Shown: piece after piece, positions 55,721 to 64,000 of the stretch | Layout: each line of letters starts with the position of its first letter | How positions within the stretch are numbered: position 1 is the first letter of the stretch | NCBI GenBank assembly: GCA_036971715.1 | Contig: JAVHJL010000002.1 | Coordinates: 3,442,501 to 3,506,500 of the forward strand | Source: Arthrobotrys musiformis | Lineage: Eukaryota > Ascomycota > Orbiliomycetes > Orbiliales > Orbiliaceae | DNA length: 64,000 nt | Direction: 5' to 3' | Position numbers and translations under genes: made by a program | The notes under the pieces: generated by a model | Told to the model about the DNA's origin: nothing | Seen by the model: the letters and a program-made list of their open reading frames with translations, nothing else | The model's database searches: none

Positions 55721-56454
55721 TGTCGCAAGTAGACGTGTGAATATGCTTAGTAGTAGGTAGTATAGTATAGTACTGGATATTTGGCTCCGTTGATTCTGGT
55801 TCTGATATTCTGCGACTTCAAGACTGACTGACTGAGGCTACAATGTGGAGAATAGCCCGCCCTTTATAGCTCCTCTAGGCCGCCAGATTAATATTCCGGC
55901 GCTCCTGAATCGCTGGAAGTAAAAAACGCCCAGCCCGGCCAGTTGCAGAGCTAGACCCTGCGCCTGATTAATCGCTTACGAGTTCGTGAAGAACTATCCA
56001 GAAATGTAACTGGGGACTGCCAGTACAGCCGTGACACCCAGACGCCACGTTGGTCTGTTGTGGTCTCTTTCAGAGGATGTGATCCCTGACCGGGGTGCTT
56101 TTGGCGTCCGTTCCGGCCTTTAGGACCTTTGCCTCGGGCGCGGTTTTGATGTTGAACCTGCGGCGTCTCGGGCTTGTCCGTTTTGCGAAGGATGTGTTGA
56201 TGTGTTGTTTTGTGTGTTGCGAGGCTCGCTGAACCTCGAACCTTTTTCAATTTTTAATTTTTTCGTGTTTTTGCGGATTGGCTCCAGAAAAATTTGCGAC
56301 TTTGGTAGAGCCGCATCTTCAAACTTCTTTGAGCTTCACCTCATCACGAAGGAATCGACATCCAATTGATATCAACCACCACCTTGTCAAAACACCTGTT
56401 AGAACACCGAAATTAGCGTCGCCTTCTTCTTTAAAAGCATAATAGATATTCAAA
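55721..56454. other. intergenic, divergent promoters
   Basis: The gap lies between the MAPEG gene (-) and SSF1 (+). I see no gene in it. A minus-strand frame at 55951-56250 lacks support. Confidence 0.5.
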
Positions 56455-57936
56455 ATGGCCCGTCGTCGCTCTAAACGCCGTACTCATGTCGCGGATCCGA
56501 CACGACAGAATCCTACCGCTGCGTCGGCCGTAACATCAAAGACGCCCCTCTCAACCACTGCCTCCAGAACTCCTAAAACAATGATCATACGTACTGGTTC
56601 CTCTCCTGTTGGACCTTCGGTTTCAACTCTGGTTCACGACCTACGTCGGGTGATGGAACCGTATACCGCCTCCCGACTTCGCGAACGAAAGTCGAATAAA
56701 GTCAAAGACTTCACAACCATGGCTGGTCCTCTTGGCGTCACACAAATTCTCATGTTCAGTCGCTCGGAGAACGGGAATGTGACATTGAGGATTTTAAGGA
56801 CCCCCAGAGGTCCGACATTGCATTTTAGAGTTGAGAATTATAGTCTGTGTAAGGACGTTGCGAAGGGACAGAGGCATGGCGGCGCTAAGAGTACTGGGAA
56901 GGAATACTTGAGTCCTCCGTTGGTATGTTATTTTTTTTTACCTATTTTTTATTTTTCATTTTTTATTTCGTCGTTTATTGTTATAAAAGTGTGGAGGAGG
57001 ATTATGATGATTGTTAAGCAAAAACTCGAAGCGGAGTCCGACGGCTAACCCGCGATGGCGCAATCACAGCTAGTAATGAGCAACCTCGTTACGCCTACAA
57101 CGGGCAAACCCGCCAACCACGAAATCCTGACCCAATCAATGTTCCAGTCCATGCTCCCGCCGATATCCGCACAGACCATCTCTTTAAAATCTGTAAAGAG
57201 AGTGTTACTGCTCAATCGCGAGTTACCGGATCTGAAGGACGTTGAGAATTTGAAGGAAGATGAAGAGTATATTGTCGATTTGAGACATTACTCGATAACC
57301 ACACGGCCGACTGGGGTTCCCAGGGCTATCAGAAAGCTTAACAGAGCTACACAACCTGCGAAGGGCAACAAGGGAGCTATACCCGATCTAGGTGGGCTGG
57401 GGGATATCTCAGAGTATCTATTGGACCCTAGTGCAGCTGGTGGTGGTTATACGAGTGAGAGTGAAGTCGACACAGATGCCGAGGTGGAAGTTGCAGTTCC
57501 TGGGATACAGAAGACAGGACGGGTGAAGAAGGTCAGTGAAGATGGAGGTGGAGCTGAAAAGAAGGCTGTAAAGCTGCAGGAGCTAGGACCTAGGATGAGG
57601 CTAAAACTGGTCAAGATTGAGGAAGGAGTGAATGACGGGAGAATTCTATGGCATTCCTTCGTCAAGAAGACCAGAGAAGAGGAGAGACAACTGGAGAAGA
57701 AGGCGAAAGATAAGGAGAGGGTCAAGGCGGAAAGGAAACGGGTACAAGAGGAAAACGTCAAGAGGAAGAAGGGCAAGGATAAGAAAGAAGGCGAGGAAGA
57801 CGAAGAACTCGAGAAAGAGACAGGGTGGAGTGGGGACGAGGATATCTGGAGTGACGAGGAAATGCAAGAGGATAGCGAAGGAGAACAGGACGGAGAAGAA
57901 GATGAGGATGAGGATGAAGAGATGGAGGACCAGTAG
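56455..57936 (+). CDS. SSF1: Ssf1/Peter Pan ribosome biogenesis protein, Brix domain
   Basis: Exon 1 is 56455-56922 and exon 2 is 57070-57936, giving 444 aa. The 147-nt intron (GTATGT, CTAAC branch, CACAG) joins YLSPPL to LVMSNL. The Brix signatures are RRVMEPYTASRLRERKSNKV, then DFTTMAGPLGVTQILMFSRS, then LRILRTPRGPTLHFRVENYS, then KRVLLLNRE and LRHYSITTRPTG. Ssf1/PPAN acts in the nucleolus in maturation of 27S pre-rRNA for the large subunit. The C-terminus is a charged coiled coil followed by an acidic tail, as in orthologues. The intron is T-rich and long for this window. Confidence 0.93.
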
Positions 57937-58315
57937 TGTACGACTATTGAAGTGCGGGGTGTACGATATATATGCTGTTGGGTGTTTTATAGAGTCTAGA
58001 TACCAAAAGCACGCTTTCTTCTTTCGAATAGCTTCTAACGACCAGGCCATTTTATAAATTTATATACATTTATGAAGCATCCTTCTGATATCTCCATTCG
58101 TTCGTTTTCCCTAAATTATATGTCAGTTGCTTAGGGAGTTTGTTGGACGTTCGGTGTTGAACCCAGTTGCTCCTCCAACATGCAACATTTGTTGTGGTCG
58201 CACAAAAACGCGTCTCCCAAACGTCAAAGACCCTCCAAGCTATCAAAACCGCCAGTGAACAGTGAACACCACGACTTGATCATAACTGGCGAAGGACTTG
58301 GTAGTGACGACCACA
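57937..58315. other. intergenic, nothing seen
   Basis: This is a short gap between SSF1 and MUS81, both on the plus strand. It must hold the SSF1 3' end and the MUS81 promoter. Confidence 0.5.
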
Positions 58316-60418
58316 ATGCCTCCCAAACCTAGGCAGGGCCTCCCGTGCGGGAACCCAGTTCTGCTCCAATTCCTCCTGCAATGGGCCGAGGACGCCCGTG
58401 GCACCGATCGAGAACGAACGTACCGTCGAGCAGCCGACTCGATGAGAGCTTGCCCTAGGGCTTTCGACCACCCTTCCGAAGCCAAAAACCTGATCGGTAT
58501 CGGCGACAAAATCGCTGACAGGTTGACGAAGAGCTATATTGATTATAAGGAAGATAGAGGGGAGACACCGCCACCGTTGGTACCGTACATGAAACCCCAG
58601 AAAACGTCCAAGAAACGAAAGAGCGCAGAGTTGGAGGATATCATCGGAGAAGGAAGTGATGTATCTGAGACGGGAAGAGCAACTGGGATTGCCGGTGAAG
58701 ATATGGGGTCGTTGTTCGACAGTGGAGAACCGGTATTGGGGCGCTGGGATCGAGCTCGACCGCCAAAGAAAAAGAAGGCAGCCGCTTCACGAACCGCGCA
58801 GGTAGATCTAGACGGCGACGAAGACGGGGCCGAGGGCCCTGAACCGGTAAAGAGAGCTCGAAGGCCTCGAACTACGAAGCAATACATCCCTCGTGCGAGG
58901 TCAGGCGGATGGGCCATCTTAATGGCTTTATCCGAACTAGAATACAGCGAGTCAATCGGCAAGGATGAGCTCTGTCGTCGCGCACAGCCGTACTGCGATT
59001 CTTCTTTCACCCTTGCTGGTAACCCCGGTAGCACCCACAAATACACAGCATGGGCGTCCATGAAGACCATCAAGGAGCACAATTATGTTTCGCAAAGAGG
59101 AAGGCCGGCATTGTTTTGTCTGACGGATCATGGATGGGACGCTGCTGATGCTATGAGGGATGTGACCGATCAAATAGGGGTGCCGCAAGCTGGCGCTAGT
59201 ACCGTGGTCACGACTGGGGGTGGGGGGAGAAAAGGGAAGGCAAAAGAGCGGGTGCTTAGTGATCACACAATAGATAGGTCACTCGCAAGTGCCGTCGCAG
59301 CCGGTAATGCATTCGCTGGACAAGAACATAGACTTGGCGGTGCCCCAACGAACCTTGATGAAGATGAAGATGAAGATGTTGTGGGAGCATTCCCGCCTGT
59401 AACAAATGACCCGCAATCTATCGTTCAGACGATTCGGCCCCGCCAACGAATGCGATCCGCGTCTGCTCAACCTACGAACAACGCCCCTCCAGATGTCAAA
59501 ACTCCCTTCATCCCTCGCTACCTTAAAGCCGGCAGCTTTACCGTCCAACTGGTCCTAGACAACCGTGAAGTCGCCGCCAAAACTGATCGAGACTATCTCC
59601 AACGCTCGTTCGAAAACGCCGGCTGCTCACCCATTACGAGGGGTATGGAACTAGGCGATGTAATGTGGGTCGCTAGAGGGAAACTCTTCGAAAACGGCCG
59701 CGAAACCGATGAAGAGGTAGAACTATCACTCGACTATGTCTGCGAACGGAAACGCCTCGACGATCTGGTATCTTCAATAAAAGACGGTAGATTCCGCGAG
59801 CAGAAGTTCAGACTGAAAAGATTCGTGGGAAATGTGACTTACATTATCGAATTGCCCAACGGGAAGATCGCGGCCAATACACCACAAATGGCGGATGCAA
59901 TCACCACGGCCATATATAGTACGCAGGTCTCGAATGGGTTCTTTGTGAAGTTAAGTCCTAGGCTAGATGATACGGTTAGGTATCTAGCAAGGTTTACGAG
60001 GCTTCTAAAGCAGCTTTACGAGGGCAAGGATTTATACATGTATCCGGAGAATTTGGTGCAGATCAGCACCTTTGATGATCTCAAGGCGCACTTGAAAGAA
60101 AAGGAACCAGATAGGGAGTATTGTCTCAGTTATGGCTGTCTCGCGGCAATGTCGAACAAGAGCAAGACCTTTACGATCCGGGACGTGTTTTTGAAAATGC
60201 TTATGTGCACGAGGGGGATTAGCGCTGAGAAGGCGCTCGAGATTCAAAGGCATTTCAAAACGCCCCGGCAGCTACTGGAGAGGTATGACCGAGCAGGGAG
60301 CGAGATTGTGGGGAAGCCGATGATGATGACCGTTGTGGATGTGGCAACAAGGGTGGATAGAAGGAAGATCAAAAGGGCACTGAGTGAGAAGGTTTGGGAC
60401 GTTTGGGGCAAGAAGTAG
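58316..60418 (+). CDS. MUS81: Mus81 structure-specific endonuclease subunit
   Basis: A single-exon gene encodes 700 aa from MPPKPRQGLPCGNP. In order: an N-terminal helix-hairpin-helix (LIGIGDKIADRL, about residue 60), a disordered Lys/Arg linker, a winged helix (GGWAILMALSELEYSESIGK to LFCLTDHGWDA, about 200-280), an XPF-type nuclease domain and a C-terminal helix-hairpin-helix (ISAEKALEIQRHFKTPRQLL). The nuclease active site is complete: D415-N-R-E418 in VQLVLDNREVAA, GD in ELGDVMWVA and E477-R-K-x3-D in CERKRLDDLVSS, followed by IKDGRFREQKFRL. With Eme1 it cuts stalled forks and nicked junctions in the nucleus. The length is usual for filamentous fungi. Confidence 0.95.
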   Translation: MPPKPRQGLPCGNPVLLQFLLQWAEDARGTDRERTYRRAADSMRACPRAFDHPSEAKNLIGIGDKIADRLTKSYIDYKEDRGETPPPLVPYMKPQKTSKKRKSAELEDIIGEGSDVSETGRATGIAGEDMGSLFDSGEPVLGRWDRARPPKKKKAAASRTAQVDLDGDEDGAEGPEPVKRARRPRTTKQYIPRARSGGWAILMALSELEYSESIGKDELCRRAQPYCDSSFTLAGNPGSTHKYTAWASMKTIKEHNYVSQRGRPALFCLTDHGWDAADAMRDVTDQIGVPQAGASTVVTTGGGGRKGKAKERVLSDHTIDRSLASAVAAGNAFAGQEHRLGGAPTNLDEDEDEDVVGAFPPVTNDPQSIVQTIRPRQRMRSASAQPTNNAPPDVKTPFIPRYLKAGSFTVQLVLDNREVAAKTDRDYLQRSFENAGCSPITRGMELGDVMWVARGKLFENGRETDEEVELSLDYVCERKRLDDLVSSIKDGRFREQKFRLKRFVGNVTYIIELPNGKIAANTPQMADAITTAIYSTQVSNGFFVKLSPRLDDTVRYLARFTRLLKQLYEGKDLYMYPENLVQISTFDDLKAHLKEKEPDREYCLSYGCLAAMSNKSKTFTIRDVFLKMLMCTRGISAEKALEIQRHFKTPRQLLERYDRAGSEIVGKPMMMTVVDVATRVDRRKIKRALSEKVWDVWGKK

Positions 60419-60938
60419 CCCTTTTACTTGAAGCATTTGTGATATTTATAGTACAATATTAGCGTTTGAGCGGGCGTTCAGAAAACTTGGAGGTTTCAGA
60501 AGGCGGAGTTAGGATTGGTTCATACTTTCCCTCATTCTACCAAGCAAGAATATCAATTTAATTAAAATAATATTTAGAATTATATGCCCTTAGACCTAGC
60601 ATCAGTTGAACCTTATAGACATCATCGTGAAGTGGTTAACTTGTAAACTTGATATTGTTGGAGACGAAGATGTTGGAGTTTGTGCGTTGCTTAGTCAGGC
60701 AGAGCTTCACAGCTTCCCTTGCTTTCCAACGCAGACGACGCCGGATTACGACAACGTCTTATCAACCTGCTCCACCAATCTCCCCATCGACATCTTCAAA
60801 TATACCTCTCCGCTATCGATTTCAGCTTACTGGAGAACGCAGTTACCCCGCCTTCTATCTAAAGACGCGTCCGAAAGCTACTTAAGCTACCCATACCCCT
60901 CCCCTCCGTTAATACAATATAGTCAGTCACAGCCCACC
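60419..60938. other. intergenic, RPT5 promoter and leader
   Basis: I see no separate gene. The frame upstream of the RPT5 ATG is open for 111 codons, but the leader sequence does not look like the protein family. Confidence 0.55.
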
Positions 60939-61786
60939 ATGGCCACCCTCGAAGATCTAGAAGCTCTAGAGCAAGCCACCAACGCCGACGGTCCCAAGGA
61001 CAAAGACGGCGATGCTTCCATGGGTGAAGCCGACTCCGGGATCGATCCCGAAATCCTCACCGCCTCCACCCAAGATGTCATCAACCGTCGGCGTCTGCTC
61101 GAGAACGATCTACGCGTCATGAGATCTGAATTCCAGCGCCTAACACACGAAAAGGGCACGATGAACTCACGGATCAAAGAGAACCTTGAGAAGATAGAGA
61201 ATAACCGCATGTTACCTTATCTTGTTGGAAATGTTGTCGAACTGCTGGATTTGGATCCTAATAGCGAGTTGCCCGAGGATGGAGCCAATACCGATGTTGA
61301 CGCTACACGGACGGGGAAATCGGCGGTTATTAAGACGTCGACGAGACAGACTATCTTCTTACCGTTGATCGGTCTCGTTGATCCGGAGAAGCTGAAGCCA
61401 GGTGATTTGATTGGTGTTAATAAGGACAGCTACCTTGTTTTGGATACTTTACCTGCTGAGTACGATAGCAGAGTGAAGGCCATGGAGGTAGATGAAAAGC
61501 CAACAGAAGGGTATGGCGATATTGGCGGGCTGGATAAGCAGATTATGGAACTTGTAGAAGCTGTTGTTACCCCGATGAAGGAGGCTGAGAGATTCAAGAA
61601 GATTGGCATCAAGGCGCCGAAGGGTATGTTTTACATTCACATTCTCTTATGCTTTCTATTTTTTACTAATTTATTATATCAGGTGCTTTGATGTACGGTC
61701 CTCCAGGAACGGGAAAGACACTTCTTGCCAGAGCCTGCGCCGCCCAATCCAACGCTACCTTCCTTAAACTCGCCGGCCCTCAGCTC

Positions 61787-61818
<32 letters not shown>

Positions 61819-62393
61819 CGTCCGTGATGCATTCGCCCTCGCCAAGGAAAAGGCACCAGCAATCATCTTCATTGATGAGCTTGATGCCGTTGGTACCAAG
61901 CGTTTCGACTCCGAGAAGTCAGGAGACAGAGAAGTACAGCGTACCATGTTGGAACTGCTGAACCAGCTCGATGGTTTCGCAAGTGACGATAGGGTTAAAG
62001 TTCTTGCTGCGACAAATCGTGTCGACGTTCTCGATCCTGCGCTGTTGAGATCAGGTCGACTGGATAGAAAGATCGAGTTCCCGTTGCCGAATGAGGAGGC
62101 CAGAGCAAATATCATGCAGATCCATTCGAGAAAGATGACGGTCGATGAAGGGGTTAACTTCCAGGAGTTGGCGAGGAGTACGGATGAGTTTAATGGCGCT
62201 ATGTTGAAGAGCGTTTGCGTAGAGGCTGGTATGATCGCCCTGAGGGAGGGCAAGTCGAAGATTACACATGAGAATTATGTGGATGCTTTAGCGGAAGTTC
62301 AAAGCAAGAAGAAGCAGACAGTAAGTTGCCACTTCCTACGGAAAGCAGTGGGTTCTCAAGCTAATATGGTGATAGGTGAACTTTTACGCATAA
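60939..62393 (+). CDS. RPT5: 26S proteasome regulatory ATPase Rpt5
   Basis: There are three exons, 60939-61623, 61683-62320 and 62376-62393, giving 446 aa. The start MATLEDLEALEQATNADG fits orthologues. A coiled coil (NRRRLLENDLRVMRSEFQRLTHEKG) and an OB fold precede the AAA+ domain. Walker A is G234-PPGTGKT, Walker B is IIFID293-E294, and the arginine-finger region ends LRSGRLDRK. The last exon of 18 nt encodes only VNFYA and the stop, giving the hydrophobic-Tyr-X tail that docks into the 20S alpha ring and opens its gate. Rpt5 unfolds substrates as part of the 19S base. The introns are 59 and 55 nt, and the second has a CTAAT branch site. Confidence 0.96.
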
Positions 62394-63219
62394 TCTGGAG
62401 GGTGTGGGGTACTATGTGGTAGCAGTGATTGGTTCGAAATTATTCTAGTCCTGTACATAGCATAGAATACAGGCATATTTATGAAGCAAATGCAAACGAC
62501 TTTCGTGCTTCCTTCGGCGAGCTCAAGTTGTCGCGGTTTGATATCACCCCCGCGGCTCCTTCCGCTAGTGTGAGATCATGAAAGTGCGTGCTTGCAATTG
62601 GTGAGCAGAATATATAAATTCCCAGAACGCCAAATAATTCTAAGCCAAATTCCAGCTACAGACCGACTGGAGAATTTGTCTAAATAGGATGTTGGGAAGC
62701 CCTAAAACCCCTCTCGCTCACGCCCACGACTTTAGCATGCATGTGCACGATCAACACGGGATACTTGCGCATAGTCTCGAATCCAAACTTGCGCACTAGA
62801 CTAGCGAGTAACTAACAAAGATCGCAAACATATAGATACCTCGACAAGCATTCAACTCGATTCCCTTCCCTCGATCATCTATATGGACCGCCAGAGTGTA
62901 CAACTACTAAGTGGCATTCCCCAATGTCCTGTGATCGCTCTTTTGTCGCCTCCGTTTTATACGTGTCCCGAAGACAGACACTTGCTCATTGATCGAAGGT
63001 TCCCCTGCTGAAACGGTATTCTTCTACCTCCAGATAATCTAGAGCTTGCGTGACGTACTAAACATCTCCCCCAAGCTCACATCATTGTTCACTTCTTTCC
63101 AATTCATCGCCCTCCTCCCTCATCCCATCCCATCATATATTCCACCAAGTTACCATTGGCAGAGCCTCCCCTCAAATTCTAGAATCTTCTTTTTCAATCT
63201 TCCAATACTGCCTACTTCA
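62394..63219. other. intergenic, nothing seen
   Basis: The region downstream of RPT5 and upstream of the last gene is mixed in composition and shows no repeat or supported gene. Confidence 0.5.
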
Positions 63220-63708
63220 ATGTCTAACCCCCAAACGAACACAGAATCCAACCAACAGGACATTCCTGACAGGGGTCCGGGCGCGAACCGTCCTCGCCGT
63301 CATTCGGATCCATTGGGGAAAGTACCTAGGCACCTCTTAGTCGCCCACAATGACCCGGCCACCGGCTACACCGGCCCCGCAGCCAACTTAGACACTTATA
63401 TGCGTGTGATGGCGGAAGTTGAGTCTGCCCTCATCGTTGCAAGCTCCGGCACCGGCCAGAAATTACCAAGCACCGTGGATGAGATCAGTGTCCTTCTGCA
63501 AAATTGTCATTTTGCTGAAGTGTCAAGTGCCGATGTGGATACGGGTATCAACCACGCCTTTCTCATGCACTTTGATCTCCCCATCAGCGACTGGAGCCTT
63601 GGGCTCGTCTCCGACGCGAGACGAACTCGTAACTTCAGGGCGTTGACGCGGGTTGTAGCTGTGCTGGACAACAGTTTTGGGCCGCCTATTGATGAAACTC
63701 CGACTTAG
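63220..63708 (+). CDS. hypothetical protein, 162 aa
   Basis: The frame starts at MSNPQTNTESNQQDIPDRG, after a pyrimidine-rich leader that keeps the frame open. The first 45 residues are polar and disordered (RPRRHSDPLG). The rest is predicted mixed helix and strand (LDTYMRVMAEVESALIVASS to FRALTRVVAVLDNSFG). There is no signal peptide, membrane helix or known motif. It may be a lineage-specific protein, and a 3' exon beyond 63708 cannot be excluded. Confidence 0.5.
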   Translation: MSNPQTNTESNQQDIPDRGPGANRPRRHSDPLGKVPRHLLVAHNDPATGYTGPAANLDTYMRVMAEVESALIVASSGTGQKLPSTVDEISVLLQNCHFAEVSSADVDTGINHAFLMHFDLPISDWSLGLVSDARRTRNFRALTRVVAVLDNSFGPPIDETPT

Positions 63709-64000
63709 ATGAAAGGTGAGAAATTTTTGGAATGCTAGAGTTGAAGTTGTGGGTGTGAGGAGGTTGTTGAGATGATTCTGTGACAGAGCTGACCGGAGAC
63801 TATAGGATCTTACTCTTTACCGGGGTGCAATATCGGGTGAGGTTATCATTCGAATCTAGGTCAATGAATTCTTCCTCAATTGCTACATCAAACGCTCGAG
63901 CGCTCAGCAATTGCAACCGTCATCGAATCGACCATCGTCAACTTCGGTCGTCAATGTTGTCTATGTTCATCCCGTTGACACCGACGGCATGTTATTGCTT

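Noticed and set aside
55951..56250. 99-codon minus-strand basic frame near the MAPEG gene
   Set aside because: It lies in the shared promoter region and lacks conserved features.

Overview
This window is nuclear DNA of a filamentous ascomycete (Pezizomycotina). The genes carry short introns of about 45 to 147 nt with GTRNGT-type donors, CTAAC or CTAAT branch sites and YAG or AAG acceptors. The conserved proteins are fungal housekeeping types: Rpt5, Ssf1/PPAN, Mus81, an insulysin-type M16 protease, the complex I zinc subunit, a GH55 glucanase and a MAPEG enzyme. The several small cysteine-rich secreted proteins and the Thr/Lys-rich secreted protein with a C-terminal cysteine module recall nematode-trapping Orbiliomycetes. 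That placement is an impression from protein style, not a computed result. Introns were joined by hand, and exon coordinates are given in the entries.

Layout. 0-7 kb: an F-box-like protein, a secreted protein with a KDE-repeat tail (-), a doubtful small membrane protein (-), a lineage-specific 423-aa protein and a secreted Cys-rich protein (-). 7.9-11.6 kb: a Golgi-type glycosyltransferase convergent with a C2H2 zinc-finger regulator. 11.6-15.8 kb: a gene-free stretch leading to the GH55 exo-beta-1,3-glucanase (15.8-18.3 kb) and a zinc-knuckle protein (-). 19.8-24.3 kb: a repeat-rich gap with three short inverted-repeat elements bounded by CACGTG (20.55-21.05 kb) and a family of GC-rich hairpins (22.26-23.73 kb). 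24.3-26.8 kb: the complex I zinc subunit and a NAP/SET-family histone chaperone. 30.1-33.4 kb: insulysin, behind a long stop-free leader. 33.4-39.7 kb: a 6.3-kb gene desert. 39.7-41.9 kb: a Lys-rich protein with ten tandem Trp-Gly motifs. 43.3-48.7 kb: a small membrane protein (-), the Thr-rich secreted protein and a polytopic membrane protein with a Cys-rich luminal head. 49.9-53.0 kb: an SDR-like protein and a Gly/Pro-rich low-complexity protein (-). 55.0-62.4 kb: a compact housekeeping block with a MAPEG enzyme (-), SSF1, MUS81 and RPT5. A hypothetical gene closes the window.

The genes do not form a pathway cluster. The right end is dense conserved housekeeping. The left and centre are accessory: secreted or lineage-specific genes separated by long repeat-bearing intergenic DNA. 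The most interesting unexplained items are the WG-repeat protein as a possible Argonaute-hook protein, the two repeat families between 20 and 24 kb, and an RPT5 terminal exon of 18 nt that alone carries the C-terminal gate-opening motif.
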